Assembly: GCA_963682175.1 (NCBI GenBank)
Contig: OY821786.1
Coordinates: 29,348,501-29,412,500 of the forward strand
Source: Triglochin maritima
Taxonomy: Eukaryota; Streptophyta; Magnoliopsida; Alismatales; Juncaginaceae
Length of the DNA: 64,000 bases
Direction: 5' to 3'
Shown here: positions 10,945 through 22,880 of the stretch, one piece after another
Position numbering within the stretch: the first letter of the stretch is position 1
How the letters are laid out: every line of letters begins with the position of its first letter
Program-made: the position numbers and the translations under genes
Notes under the pieces: model-generated
What the model was told of the DNA's origin: nothing
What the model saw: only the letters and a program-made list of their open reading frames with translations
The model's database searches: none

Positions 10945-12256
10945 TCACATTCATTGAGGACAATGCATGAAGTAGGTGTAGGGGGTGTTTTACGTGCGTA
11001 CATAGTCGAGTCTTTTTCCTTTGATTTTTTTCTCTTTTGTGTGCATTGATAGGGTCATGTTAGTGTGCTACATTTAATATCGATATATCTCCTCGCCATG
11101 ATCCTTAGGTGACTTGTCTTTTTTGTTTGCCTAGTGCTTTAAAATTTTCACATTTCTTTCTAAATCTTCATGTATTTGCGAAAGAAAATGTTTTGTGAGT
11201 TTTGCGTGTGTTTAGCATGTGCAAAACCGTTGAGAGGCAAAGTAAAAAGAAAGCTCCCAAAATTGTCTTGAACTTGATGCATTAGGATATCTAGTACAGT
11301 GGCTTTAGGACTTATCTAGTCGTTAGGATGCACCCCGCTTTTCCATCGGGGGGCGAGTAATCATAGGGTTTCAGTACTCAAACATTTAAAGAAGTCCACC
11401 TTGAACCTAGTGAGTCAATAAAACGTGTCTATTAATATAAGGAAGTTTATTGTAGTCAATGACCCTTTAAATCTTGTTGTGAGCGTAGGGGTTTTGGTTC
11501 ATGTCTATATAAGAAATAAGTGAGTAGGTGTTCTCTCTTCTCGCACTGCTCCTATCACTTTGGAAATTAGGTCTGAGGTAACTTTGTGCCTGGTGCTTTC
11601 GAGTCATCTGACTTGGGATGCACCGACCAATCTCTTGTTACACGGGTGGTAGGGATTGCTCTATGTGGATATTTGGGGAAAGGTGTACGTGATAGTTTAA
11701 GTCCTCATAGGCAATGATGCACGAAACCTGACCGTGAGAGAATGAAACTCCAACTAGTAAGAAAAAGTAAAGGAAAAAAGTAAGAAAAGAAACAAAAAGA
11801 AAAAAATGGTAATGCAAATAAGAACCTTAATGGACTTTACGCTTTGTATCAGTTGAGGATGATGAGGTTGTCCATGTCTTTCACTTAAGTCCTTATTTAA
11901 CTTGCACGAATGGTTCATTAGGTTAGGTGTGTGGACTAATACCTAAATAGAGTCGGCCCGAAGGATTACCGCGTCCAATGATCGATAAAAATGAGTCCAT
12001 CGAGTCAAGTTTCTAGATTGAATAATGCATCTCTGTTCGGATTTTGTGGGTATATCCACTGAAAACCCTCAGGAGACAACACTCGTCCTCCTTGGCGAAA
12101 AGGAGGTTTAATGGCTTGTTGCACGTGCTAAGTGCAACCATGATTCCTACGAAATTGAGTTAGGATTTTCTTGTTTTTCGTATGCTTTTTCCTTTCTTTC
12201 CTTTTTCACTCTCTTTGTTTCGCGCAGGACTAGAAAAAGTTAGGTGTGGGGGTATT
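10945..12256 (+). mobile_element. 3' noncoding region with two polypurine motifs
   Basis: Begins with the CATTGAGGACAATG hairpin and a polypurine motif TAGGTGTAGGGGG (10973-10985). It ends with TTAGGTGTGGGGG (12240-12252), four bases before the LTR. The copy is collinear with the same block in E1 and E3. The element was therefore one of the same family with its pol deleted. Confidence 0.75.
12087..12138 (+). other. Paired conserved hairpins upstream of PPT
   Basis: Stem 1 at 12087-12106 is CCTCCTT/AAGGAGG; the closing G-C pair found in E1 is lost, giving a 6-nt loop. Stem 2 at 12118-12138 is GTTGCAC/GTGCAAC with a 7-nt loop. Confidence 0.6.
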
Positions 12257-13835
12257 TGATTGACATCATATCATGCATATATTTGTGCCTTATATCCATT
12301 ATCTTTCACCTAAACAATGCTACATAACGAGTTTATTGTTTAAGTTTCAGGAATAAGTAGGTTTGAGGCGGAGAGACTACAAAAGGACTTAAAAGCAAGA
12401 AAAGAGACTAAGTTGCAAGAGTTAGGGACTACGATGCAAGAGAGAGAGAGACCTGAATGCAAAACCAAAAGATCAATGAGCAAATGAAGAAACTCCACAC
12501 TATCATAAGGAGTATTTCGGCAATTGGATTCGGGTCGCAACCTACACAACCGATTAGGGTGCATCACACATGAAGAAAGCCATCCAGAAAAGCCCACACA
12601 AAATCCAGACCCAAATCTTGTAGACCGCTGATTGGCGGTTTTGGTTGGTCCGGATCCGATGCAGTTTAGTCGGGTCATGTATAATTGTGTGTTATGTCTA
12701 TTTTTGGTGTTGTATTAGTCTCATATCGGGGGATTGTCCCCAATTGCCTTTTCTTTGACTATAAATAGAAGTAAAAGGAGGAGGAGTGTTCTACACTCCC
12801 TTGGTGGCCATCCTCTCTACTAGGAGTAAAAGCCTTGAAGCAAAAACCCTGGTGGAGAGAGGCTACTTGTATTGTAAGTTTGAAATTAATAAAGTTTTCC
12901 TTTAGTTATGTTGCTTCTTTCTTAGTTTCATTCCTTTCATATGTCTTGCATGCCTCTTTAGTTTTATGTCCTTTTAGCTTCTTTAATATTTTTCTTGCTT
13001 GCTTAGTTTAATTTCGTTTCCGTAGAATGTTTCATTTTGTTAATGTAGGTTGTAGTGTAATGATTAATGAGTAGTTCCATCCCCATTTGCGGGGTGACGA
13101 AATATGTGATCTGATCATGTGATGTATTAGTTGTATGTTATCGTAATTCTTTGAACCTTACATGATTTCCATAGCTACATAATGGGATTTCACTCTTGTC
13201 TTTGATATACTAATGCTCTTGAATGAAGCTTAGCATATGCTTTGATTAGTGGTCCTATTTTATAGGGAATGATGATGTGAGGATATGAATGCAATTGATA
13301 AAGGAAACATGACTTGTAGTTGCATGTACTCTTGTTTCCTTTACCTTGGTTATTGTCTTGTATGGTTTAATGATTGTCTAAATCTTATTTCATGTGGAGG
13401 CATAGTGAGGTTTGGTCTTTATACATGAGTTCCTTTAGCTTCATTCCAATTATTGTCTTGTATGTTGATTGACATCATTTCATGCTCATATTTGTATCTT
13501 ATATCCATTATCTTTCACCTAAATAATGCTATGTTACGAGTTTTATGTTTAGTTTTCAGGAATAAATAGGTTTGAAGAGATGAAGCATAAAAGGACCCAA
13601 AAGCTGGGAAAAAGGACTGAATTGTGAGATCTGTGGACCAAGATGCAAGGAAGAAGGACCTGAATGCAAGACCGAAGGACCTAAGAGCAAAACAGAATAC
13701 TCCTCAGCATCATGGGGAGTATTTTGGCAATTCTATTCGGGTCGGAGATCCAACATGCAAAATAGATGCATCAAAAACCAACAAAGCCTTCCAGAAAAGC
13801 CCACAAGAAATTCTAGAGCGATCCGGACACTGTAG

Positions 13836-13872
13836 ACCGCTAATTGGCGGTCCAAGACCGCCAATTGGCGGT
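13836..13872 (+). promoter_or_regulatory. Paired palindromes in LTR U3
   Basis: ACCGCTAATTGGCGGT (13836-13851) and the perfect palindrome ACCGCCAATTGGCGGT (13857-13872), centres 21 bp apart, upstream of the USE/TATA pair. Confidence 0.7.
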
Positions 13873-13950
13873 CACTTTTGGCCCAAATGCTCTCGAATTT
13901 CTCCAGCACATGTATTAGAGGATGTTTAGGCTATTTGTGGTATCTGTTTA

Positions 13951-14000
13951 GTCCCACATCGGGGGATTGTCCCGGATTAGCTTTTTCCATGGCTATAAAT
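13951..14000 (+). promoter_or_regulatory. USE-like motif plus TATA box in LTR
   Basis: GTCCCACATCG at 13951-13961 and TATAAAT at 13994-14000, with 32 bases between them. Confidence 0.65.
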
Positions 14001-15230
14001 AGAACTCTTCACCTCCTATTGTAATCACTCCATATTTTAAGTGGCTATTCTTCCTACTAGAAGTGAGGCCTTGAAGCACACACTAAAGTAGGAGGATGCT
14101 ACTTTTAATGTGAGTCATTTTATCAATAAAGTTTTGTGTTTCTTTCATTGTTTATTTTATGCTTCTTTTATTGTTTGTGCATGTTTTAGTTTAATCGTCT
14201 TTTAATTCTAGCTTAGTTTTAATATGCTTTCTTTCCATAGCTTAAGAATTAGTGTAATGTTTAGTGAGTAGTTCCATCCCCTTTGGGGGGTGGAGTAGAT
14301 GTACATACATGCATTAGAGAATGGGATGAATGCTTTAATTTCAATGTGTTGATTAAACATGAATGTATGCTTGCTTGTTTAGGATAGAATTTATAACTTG
14401 ATGAGTTTTGCCAAAATGATTAGACACCTCTCATGCTTGTTTAGGTTCTGAAATAAACACCTTGCATATGTAAATGTTAATCAACTAAGTTCCTATGCTT
14501 GATAGGTTTTGCCATAACATTTAGACACTTCCTATGCTTGATAAACACCACCTTCATGTGCTTAAAGAATGTATTCTACACCCACCTCTTTGCATGTGTG
14601 CACTCACTCCACCCCTTAGGGGTTTTCCCTTCCTGAAATTCCAGCATTCTTGTTTTGTTCTTAGCTTAGTTCTTATTTCATCGTTTGATTGCTTCTTTCA
14701 CATTTCATACTTCTTAGCGTAGTGTAGCGTAGGTTAGCATAAACAACTTTCTGAGGACGACCTGAGGCTACTCACCCCTATTTTTGCCACTTGATTTCGT
14801 ACAAGCAAGAGGCTACTCACCTCCCTGAGGACGACCCGTACTTGCCACCGCTTCATCGCGGCCGTGCACTTGCGGTTTAAATAAATATGTTTTAATGATA
14901 TTGTGTTATATTATTTCATGTGGAGGCAAAATTGGATTTAGTTTTATGATTTTCATGCACTACATGTTGTGATGAGCATAATTGAAAACACACACATACA
15001 CATATCTTTGTATTCACAATATTTCTCTACCCCCTATAGGGTTTACTTTTATTTCGTATTTCCAATTCCTTTCGCATTGTAGTCTAGTTTAGATCATAAC
15101 TCTTTTCTCTCATTTCTTTCTCACTAGCCTTCGAACAAACTAAAGTCGACACACCTCCCTGTGGATCGATCCGTATTTGCCACTGCTTCAACACGGTCGT
15201 GCACTTGCGGTTTATTAAAACGTTCAATCA

Positions 15231-16323
15231 ATGGACAATTCCAAATAGGTGTCCCATGTCCTCCTTACCTGCATTGCACAAGGCACAAGCCAGCCCGTGA
15301 TGCACTCCCCTTGCTGCCATCAACTTCTTAGTCAGCAACCTACCTCGCAACGCACGCCATGCTGTAATGGCATGCTTGGGGGATATGGTTTGTAAACCTA
15401 ATGAGCTTGCTCCATCCCACGGCTGCCCTCCGTGGGGCAACCCAACTCCACGCTTCTTTTAAGGAGAAGGACTCGTTTCTGGCATCCAGTCTAATAGGTG
15501 TATCCTTACCTCCATGTATTGGTGTTCCCATGATCATCAGTCACAACTCCAACATCGTCCCCGAGCGCGGTGGAGGGAGACTCCAAGTGCCATTTTTGAT
15601 GAAGTGGGACACAAGAGTGCCCTTGGGCATGCCAACGTCGTACTACAACCATGCACCCCACTCCTTACTTAAGAATGGCTTTCCACACCAAGGGTTAAGA
15701 AAAGAATTGTATATTCCTACCGTCTCCCACTTTCATCTGGATATGCTCGCAGTCTACCTCTCAAACCCTTAAGATCCCCGCCATGCCCACGAGCAGCTTT
15801 GGGGCGGGCTTGCATGCCAAATTTTCTGGTTACCTAAGTACTTCCTTCGCATACACCTGACCCATAACGACTCATCATGTGCCACAATCATCCAAAAGAG
15901 CCGCAACAGCCCAACATCATTCCAATCCACAAGCCGTCTCAACCCCAAGCCTCCTTCGCTCTTGGGCACACAAATGTCCTTCCCAGCTACCACCACCCAT
16001 TTCATAGGACCTCCCCACACGAACTGAGTCATAACGCTCTCCATCTCCTTCAGTACCAACTTGGGGAGGAGGAACGCGGACATCCAATAGACATTATATG
16101 ATACCAACACACTTTGAACTAGTTCTACCCGACCAACCATGGACAAAAAAATTCTTTTCCATGTGCTCAGCTTTGCCCTCATCTTTGCCACCAGCCTCTC
16201 ACAATGGGACTTCCTTAGTCGTGAGGTGAATAAAGGGAGTCCAAGGTAAGGTACCGGGAAGCTGGCTCGCTCCATCCCTATGTGATTGCATATCCACCTC
16301 CCATCCGTCACGTTTCTCCTCAA
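15231..16323 (-). pseudogene. LINE ORF2 thumb and zf-RVT region
   Basis: Continues the RT frame after a nonsense codon. 16323-15769 reads the typical post-RT segment (LGLPLFTSRLRK, STWKRIFLSMVGRVELVQSV, MTQFVWGGPMKW, CVPKSEGGLGLRRLVDWN). 15537-15228 reads the zf-RVT-like domain with its Cys pair, HGLACALCNAGKEDMGHLF. Frames shift between 15769 and 15537. The domain packs against RT and is thought to help bind template RNA. It is homologous to the separate copy at 7938-9094. Confidence 0.75.
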
Positions 16324-16329
16324 GAAGAC

Positions 16330-17268
16330 TTAACTCTTGTTAGTATTTAAACGCAGACCAGAACACTCTGAAAAGGTGGATAAAATCTCCTTAATTACCC
16401 ATGCATTCTTCCTTGTAGCTTTGGCGAACAACAAGACATCATCAACGAATGAAAGGTGTGGAATCGGTATGGTGCCACATTCAATCGGTTCTAGCCTTCC
16501 ACTAGCAGTAGCCTCCTTTATCATTAGGCTTAGAATCTTCATGCAAAGGACAAAAAGATAAGGTGATATTGAGACTCCTTGCCTTAATCTGTTGGTTGCC
16601 TTGAATGGTGTCGAGTTTGCTCCATTCACCGTCACAACAAAGGATGCCCTTACACAAGCCATAATCAAGCGCTGCCATTGGTCTGGGAAGACAACCCGCT
16701 TAAGGACCTCAAGGAGGAAACTCAATGACACGGAGTCGTAACCTTTCCTCAGGTCGAGCTTCAAACACATCCTTGTTGGATCGCGTTCAGCATGCATGTT
16801 ACAACAGATTTCATGGCCAAGCAAGATGTTATCGCCAATGCGTCTTCCTCGGATGAACGCTCTCCTCTCCTCTCCAATCAGCCTAGGGAGGACTGCTTTC
16901 AAATGATTTCCCAAGACCTTGGATATGTACCAATAGATCATGTTACACAAGGAGATTGGTTGATAGTCGTCGACCGTGGAGGGCGTAGCTTTCTTTGGGA
17001 TCAGCATCATAGATGTATAATTTAGTTGGGCAAGGATCTTTACACTACACATGAAGTCATCCACCACCGTGAACATATCTTTCTTCACAACATCCCATGA
17101 TTCCTTATAGAACTTTGCATTGAAGCCATCGGGCCTGGGTGTTGTGTCCACGTTTGAGCGCAACACTACCTCCTCGAGATCCTTCATGTCAAGTCTCCCA
17201 ACAAGGCTTCTCGCCTCATCAGGGGTGAGCTGAGGTGTACGGATAGATGATTTCATTAAAAAATACAA
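16330..17268 (-). pseudogene. LINE reverse transcriptase core
   Basis: A 312-codon uninterrupted stretch of plant L1 RT on the minus strand. It includes the fingers segment PDGFNAKFYKESWDVVKKDM, then MMLIPKK, a YQPISLCNMIYW-type block, the RG.. IGDNILLGHE segment, LKLDLRKGYDSVS (first catalytic Asp), LRQGVSISPYLFVLCM, and the catalytic FVDD box at 16438-16449 (usual Y/FADD or FVDD). It ends at a TAA where the related frame would encode Gln, followed immediately by the continuing LINE frame. This is a recent-looking nonsense change, not the protein's natural end. The upstream linker (17735-17292) is in another frame. Confidence 0.85.
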
Positions 17269-17291
17269 AATGAATATAAATTAAATATATT

Positions 17292-17735
17292 CTAAATATA
17301 GTGAGGGAATCGGGCTAACCTGAAAACCATTAGCAAACAAATTTGCAAAACAACACAGAAACGCCTCTCAGTTTCTCTCTCCTCCTCCACATTCACTCCA
17401 TACTCGCTCACTAGCCTCACATTATCGGTGGCTCTCACTCTGAGAGAAACATGGAAAAATCTCAAATTTCGGTCACTGTCCAGTAACCACCGCACCCTCG
17501 ATTTCTGTCGTAAGAGCGATTCCTCTCGTTTCAAGGCCAGTTGTAGCTCATCTTTACAAGTTTGTTCCAGATAAAAAAGGGAGGAGTCCCCCGAAGCCTC
17601 CCGCAAGTCATGCCTCACTTTCGTAAGCTTTTGTTGCACCTTGCCCACCCGATTTTCAACATTTCCAAACCGATCCTCACTCCAGCGTTTAAGCTCAATC
17701 TTCACCTTGTTCATCTTTCGCACAATGCGGTACAT
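17292..17735 (-). pseudogene. LINE ORF2 endonuclease-RT linker
   Basis: Minus-strand frame rich in Lys, Glu and Arg, with a helical pattern (LKRWSEDRFGNVENRV, QTCKDELQLALKREESLLRQ, SRVRWLLDSDRNLRFFH). This is the characteristic basic linker of plant L1 pol between endonuclease and RT. The phrase RWLLDSDRNLRFFH corresponds to the family's W..GD.N..FFH block. Frame changes separate it from both neighbours. Confidence 0.75.
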
Positions 17736-18163
17736 AGGATTCCCTTCAATAAAGGTTGCCCAAACACTTCGTACACATCAGAGAACTCCTCATGATCACT
17801 CCAAAAGTTAGCAAACCTGACCATTCTTTTCTTGCACATGCCGTCTCTTGCGGTTGTCATTGTAAGCATGGCATGGTCACTAAGGTGCTTTTCACCCACC
17901 ACACTGAAGGACTCTGGAAAGTTGTCAAGCCATCCATGTGACATAAACATGTGATCGATACGAGTCTAATTACAAGCATCACCTTGTGAAGAGTTTGACC
18001 ATGTGAATTTGCTACCCCGGATGGCACCTCAACAACTTCTAGTCTATCGACATAAGTATTGAACTCGTCCATTGCCATCCAGTTTCACCCTACTCCTCCT
18101 CTCTTCTCATGGCCACGTCGGATGCAATTAAAGTCTCTACAAAGAAGCCATGGTGTAGACTCA

Positions 18164-19544
18164 TGATTGACATCATTTCATGCTTATATTTGTATCTTAT
18201 ATCCATTATCTTTCACCTAAACAATGCTATGTTACGAGTTTTATGTTTAGTTTTCAGGAATAAATAGGTTTGAAGAGATCAAGCATAAAAGAACCCAAAA
18301 GCTGGGAAAAAGGACTAAATTGTGAGATCTGGGGACCAAGATGCAAGAGAGAATGACCTGAACGCAAGACAGAAGGACCTAAGAGCAAAACAGAGAACTC
18401 CACACCATCATGGGGAGTATTTTGGCAATTCTATTCGGGTCAGAGCTCCAATAAACGAAGTAGATGCATCCAAGACCACCAAATACACCAAGCAAAGCCC
18501 AGAACAAGATTCAACTGGATCCGGACTTTTTAGACCGCCAATTGGCAGTCTGGATCATCCCAGATCCGCTAAGATTTCTCCTGGACATGTATTAATGTTT
18601 GTTTAGGGTATTTTTGGTATTCGTTTAGTCCCACATCGGGGGATTGTCCCAGATTGCCTTTTTCTTTGACTATAAATAGAACTCTTCACCTTCTATTGTA
18701 ATCACTCCATATTTTAAGTGACTATTCTTCCTACTAGAAGTGAGGTCTTGAAGCACACACTAAAGTAGGAGGATGCTACTTGAAATGTGAGTCACTTTAA
18801 TAAATGTTTCTTTATTATGTTGTTTGTTTTATGTTTATTGTTTTACTTTGCTTAATTTCATTTCATTAGTTTTTTTAGTAGCTTAGTTAATATGCTTTCC
18901 TTTCTTAGTTTAATAATTAGTGTAATGTGTAGTGAGTAGTTCCATCCCCTTTGGGGGTGGAGTAGATGTTCATACATGCATTAGAGAATGGAATGAATGC
19001 TTTATTTCCAATGTGTTGATAAAACATGAATGTATGCTTGCTTGTTTAGGATAGAATTTATAACTTGATGAGTTTTGCCAAAATGATTAGACGCCTCTCA
19101 TGCTTGTTTAGATTCTGAAATAAACTACTTATATATGTATATGTTAATCAACTTGGATGGTGAATGGATTGATAGGTTTTGCCATAACATTTATACACTT
19201 CCTATGCATGATAACACCACCTTTATTTGTGTATAAAGAATGTGTTCAACACCCACCTCTTTTTATGTGTGCACTCACTCCACCCCTCAGGGGTTTTCCA
19301 TTTCTAAATTCCAGCACTCTTCTTTTGTTCTTAGTTAAGTTTTAGTTAATCGTTTGTTGCTTTCTTTTGCATTTCATATTTCGTAGTGTAGTGTAGCGTA
19401 GAGTAGCATAAACAACTCTCTTCTCCATATTTTTGCCACTAGATTTCGTGCAAACGAGAGACTGCTCACCTTCCTCAGGACGACCCGTATTTCCCACCGC
19501 TTCAACGCGGCCGTGCACTTGCAGTTTAAATAAAATGTTCAATA
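18164..19544 (+). mobile_element. Solo LTR with TSD ACTCA
   Basis: 1381 bp starting TGATTGACATC and ending ...AATGTTCAATA (final CA mutated to TA). It is flanked by the direct repeat ACTCA at 18159-18163 and 19545-19549. The LINE endonuclease frame continues across it, so a complete element inserted here and its internal part was later removed by LTR-LTR recombination. It carries a single palindrome (18535-18550, with one mismatch), a USE/TATA pair and the 21-bp repeats. Confidence 0.9.
18628..18679 (+). promoter_or_regulatory. USE-like motif plus TATA box in solo LTR
   Basis: GTCCCACATCG at 18628-18638 and TATAAATAG at 18671-18679, with 32 bases between them. Confidence 0.65.
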
Positions 19545-19960
19545 ACTCACCCGGTGCCACATGTTCAAGATCGACCCACAACTTCCGCCGCTCGACATGC
19601 TCATTTGCTCCATACACCGCCGTGATAGCTATTGATTTTCCATGTGACTTGAAAGTCCCTTCCAGATGTAGAAGTTAAGGGGTTTCGAAGGTTACCTGAA
19701 GGTCAACTCGCTGTTCATTCCACAACACAAGAATACACCCTGAGTCCACATTCATACTTTCGTTGCCCAACTATTCTCCCAAATCGCTTTCCGGAAGTGC
19801 TCGAGTTTCTTCATCTTTACTTTGTGTTCCATGAGGCATATGATATCCACTTTTTGCCTCCTTTATCTGTCCCCTTATCATTTGTACGCGGCCGGGGAGG
19901 TTCTCTCTGCGCACATTCCACGCAAGGACTATCATGGCTTCGGTAGAGGGGAACCAGTCC

Positions 19961-20739
19961 CCTTACAACCATGGTTCGTTCTTTGCTGCTCCAACCTCAA
20001 GGAAACACACTTCAGAGGCACCGGTTGCAGGGTACAAAGCCTCCAAAGATTGTGGAGAGTTTCCATCATGTCCCACCTCAGCATTGCCTTCACATAGGTC
20101 CATGTTTGTGTCAGTTTGAGCCACATCGGCTAGGCCCGCCAAAATCTCAAAACACCCCGGGCTTGAGTCCCCTTGGCTTCAAATTATTCTTGCATCCATA
20201 TGTGCTCGACCAGGCACCGTAACCACTCATTTTGGGGAGAGCCAAAGATTTGGTTGGCTCACCATGGTTCCTACACAAGTGTGGTGCATTCCTCCCTTTG
20301 CCCAACTAGGGGGTGCCAGCTTTCCACATGGCTCATTCTGGTTCGTGGCTTGCTGCCCTCCCTCCTTTCCACATGGCATATCTTGAGAGGTCCCCTCCTC
20401 TCTAGCTGAGAAAACAAGTGGGGGCAAGAGGGTCACCTTCCTCCTCTCTGACAGGTGATCATGTTACCGTTTTGTCCCTTTCCTTGTTCTTTGTCTTTGT
20501 TGATCATGTTACCGTTGGTGGCTCAACAGGCTCCGTTGGGTGTATGTATTCTTATCCATTATGTTCTCCACCCCCTTAACTGTTTGGGACACCAACCAGG
20601 TCCCCTTCAACGTCCTCCCTATCTAGGTCAAGTGGCTGGCTGGAAAGCTCCCAACCTGGAGCTCACCACTAGCTTCCCCATCCCTCTCACTCACCTCCCC
20701 ATCCTTTTCTCTCCCATACCCTCTTGATACGCCCCACCT
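19961..20739. other. LINE ORF1 tail and inter-ORF spacer, no intact frame
   Basis: Lies between the recognisable LINE ORF1 and endonuclease. Several 60-90 codon frames occur on both strands but none shows a domain. It most likely holds the decayed C-terminal half of ORF1 and the spacer before ORF2. Confidence 0.45.
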
Positions 20740-21850
20740 TACTACCTTTCTGCATTCACCTTGGTGAGCCCAAATTCCAAACAATCCCCACAATATCCCA
20801 GACACGATTCATACTCAATACGAACCTCCTCCGTGCTCACTCCCTGAATTTGAACAACCATTGAGGGGGTAATAGAAATCCAAGTCCACGTCCACACACA
20901 CCCTTGGAAAGGCCAGCCTCCTTCCAGAAGTTGTGTTATCATCCATGTAAAGGGGCTTACCTAGGATACTCGCAATCGTGCTCAAGTTTCTTGCCGACCA
21001 AAACCGAAGATCCAAATTAGGGAAACGTATCCATATCGGCATGGATGTGATATCAGCCTTCCTCAACACCATTTTGGTTGTCCATATTTGCACCACCAAT
21101 GGAGACCCTCTCACGAACCAAGGCCCATTCTCCAGCATATGTGTAAGGTCTTCGACCAAAGTGAAACGAAACAAGAGAAAGCCTCGTTGTCTTCTTATAA
21201 TTTCCACACCACCAGAAATTCCTCATAGCTTGGGCAAGAACTTTTTAGGGGTTGGGAGGTAAGGTTTAAAATGAACAAAATAACCCACTAATACCTTATC
21301 CCAATGTTGCAATGCTTTGGTGACCTCAAGCCTTGGACAAACCGCAACTTTAGTCCCTTCCTTCACCACTGGTGTGACATACTCCATGGCCATGCAAGGC
21401 TTGGATCTAGACTTGAATAGATCTAACCACTTCCGAGTCTTGGGCACTTCACCCTCCAGAAGTGGTGCACGAAGAACTTCATCCTCAAACACACCAACAT
21501 GAGCTGGTTTGGTTGATTTGGGAGACCCTAGTGCGCCACTCTCCCCAATCGGAACTTCAAGTGTTGTAGAGCGCTCGTCATGCTCCATTTGGGTAGAAAA
21601 ATGAAGGTTTTAGGTTGAAAAATGGTAGGGATGACCAAGGAAAACCTTAGAATCTTCATGCCTCTCCAGAGCTTTGCTTTGCCCATTTCTCAAAGAGATT
21701 AGACCATTTGCAAGGCTGATAAGTCTCCTTAGGTTGCTCTACACCCGCTTGTCGTGCTCCTTCACGACCATTTGCAACACCCTTGAGACTCGGGAACTCC
21801 TCCAAGTCAATGAGGGTTGCTCTAACACTCAAAGATTTGTCCATACCAAG
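20740..21850 (-). pseudogene. LINE ORF1 with DUF4283-like domain
   Basis: The minus-strand fragment 21207-20815 reads GFLLFRFTLVEDLTHMLENG, then GPWFVRGSPLVVQIW, MPIWIRFPNLDLRFWS, IASILGKPLYMDDNT and RVCVDVDLD. This is the DUF4283 pattern of plant L1 ORF1 proteins, an RNA-binding nucleoprotein. A degenerate Cys pair (CLGYCGDC, 20780-20760) stands where the CCHC knuckle normally follows. Upstream frames (21588-21223 and 21844-21656) look like the ORF1 N-terminus, with WLDLF and KWSNLFEKW. Frames change at least twice. Confidence 0.7.
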
Positions 21851-22030
21851 AAAATGGAGAAGAAAACAAACGAAATAGGTGAAATTAGGTGGAAAACGAC
21901 CCTAGAAACCCAAGGAACGCCCATGCTCTCCCTCTCTTCTCTATCTCTTTTCTTCTCCTTTCCTCTCTTCTTGGTCCCACAATCTCTTTCTATTTCCACA
22001 CAATTCCACTCAGATTTGTACCTATAATCC

Positions 22031-22656
22031 ACTTTTTACTTGTGGTCTGACGGTGGGAGTGCAACAATCAACAAACATCCTTGAAAATCTTGGACCAAAT
22101 CGTTTGTGCCCTTTTAACCCAATTGTTTGGTGTTTTAGCCCTACTATGTAAACCATTTTTGCACGTGGATATTATTAGATTTAGCCACCATTTACTTGGG
22201 TTTTAGAGATTGGCAATTACTTGTTCTTAGAGGTCTGACCCATCCAAGCTCAATCTCCCTTCCAAACTTTGTTCTCAATTTTTTCCTCTCACATTGCAAC
22301 ATCCGTTCTCTATAGTGAAGCTTCACCGTCTTCACTTGTACTTTTTCACACTGAGTTTCCACGTATATGTTTCTTTTGTTTATTTCTTTTTTTATTGTTT
22401 CTTTTTATTTCTCTCATTATTCCACTTTTTTGGATCACCATTTCCTAGCAATATGGCATTAGATCTTGTTGGTTGGTGTCAAGTTGGTGGTTTGTGACCA
22501 AAAAGAACATATATAAGAGAACCTAAGGTGCTTTTATCTTCTAACATATAGTTGAAGGTTTTGAATTTTGAAGTTTTCAAAAAGTAAATGCGGTGAAGTG
22601 GCTGCAAATTTTTGTTGGTAAAGTAAAATCTACTTGATTGACATGTATAAACAAAT
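22031..22656. other. Unassigned sequence
   Basis: Between the LINE 5' end and the copia remnant. No domain, RNA or family repeat recognised. A T-rich stretch lies at 22380-22430. Confidence 0.4.
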
Positions 22657-22880
22657 AAAACATCAAAAGTTGCACTCAAACACGAACGAACGAAGCACGT
22701 CAACGTGGATTGTCACTTCTCCCATGAAAAGATACAAGCTAAAGAAATTTAAGTCCCTTACGTCTAGAGTAATGATCAATTAGCAGACATCTTCACCAAA
22801 ACACTCGATCAAAGACACTTCAACACATTCTTCACAAGTAAGGCTCCTTTAACATTTTCCGGAATCAAGTTGAGGGAGAA
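22657..22880 (+). pseudogene. Ty1/copia RNase H C-terminus
   Basis: The plus-strand frame reads HERTKHVNVDCHF at 22681-22719, the hallmark of copia RNase H (FHERTKHIEVDCHF in the family). It continues with SHEKIQAKEI, two in-frame stops and NDQLADIFTKTLDQRHF (22771-22821), the conserved terminal block. Immediately downstream is the purine-rich tract ttgagggagaa at the usual polypurine position. Nothing of RT or integrase is present, so this is a short 3' relic of a copia element. Confidence 0.8.

Larger units (their letters stand above)
13466..14885 (+). mobile_element. Solo LTR nested in another LTR
   Basis: 1420 bp starting TGATTGACATC. The host LTR reads seamlessly across it (left ...cttgTATGT at 13461-13465, right TATGTtttaatg at 14886-14890), giving a 5-bp TSD. 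The 3' terminus is odd: it stops at ...GGTTTAAATAAA without the usual ...GTTCAACA, so about 10 terminal bases are missing or changed. AATAAA near 14132 fits an LTR polyadenylation signal. Confidence 0.7.
12257..15230 (+). mobile_element. 3' LTR, interrupted by a second LTR
   Basis: Starts TGATTGACATC right after the polypurine tract and resumes at 14891 after an inserted LTR. It ends ...CGTTCAATCA at 15230, so its ends form a 7-bp inverted repeat (TGATTGA/TCAATCA). It has a variant USE (GTCTCATATCG, 12718-12728), TATAAAT at 12760 and a clear 21-bp repeat array near 12365-12480 with GACT...GCAAGA units. It belongs to a subfamily different from the inserted LTR. The left part is 12257-13465. 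It abuts LINE sequence on its right; no second LTR or TSD is present because the element is 5' truncated. Confidence 0.75.
17736..19960 (-). pseudogene. LINE AP-like endonuclease, split by a solo LTR
   Basis: Starts near 19960 with MIVLAWNVRRENLPG, matching the SWNVRG start of plant L1 endonucleases, and reads VYGANEHVERRKLWVDL at about 19621-19570. It is interrupted by the LTR at 18164-19544, then resumes with a degenerate RDFNCIRRGHEKRGG block (the GDFN motif has Gly changed to Arg) near 18150-18100 and ends RIDHMFMSHGWLDNF and HLSDHAMLT (17960-17870), keeping the SDH catalytic signature. The enzyme nicks target DNA to prime reverse transcription. Frameshifts, stops and the insertion inactivate it. 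Confidence 0.75.
15231..22030 (-). mobile_element. L1-type LINE, 3' truncated, with solo LTR inside
   Basis: Minus-strand non-LTR retrotransposon. In element order it has ORF1 (about 21850-20740), endonuclease (about 19960-19545 and, beyond an inserted LTR, 18163-17736), the linker, RT and zf-RVT regions (17735-15231). Without the inserted LTR it is about 5.4 kb. Its 3' end is cut by the LTR ending at 15230, so no 3' UTR or poly(A) is visible. The plus-strand pyrimidine-rich stretch at 21930-22010 corresponds to a purine-rich 5' UTR. Nonsense and frame changes make it inactive. Confidence 0.8.

Noticed and set aside
20227..20727. Overlapping Pro/Leu/His-rich frames on both strands
   Set aside because: No domain, and they lie in the decayed ORF1-ORF2 spacer of the LINE.
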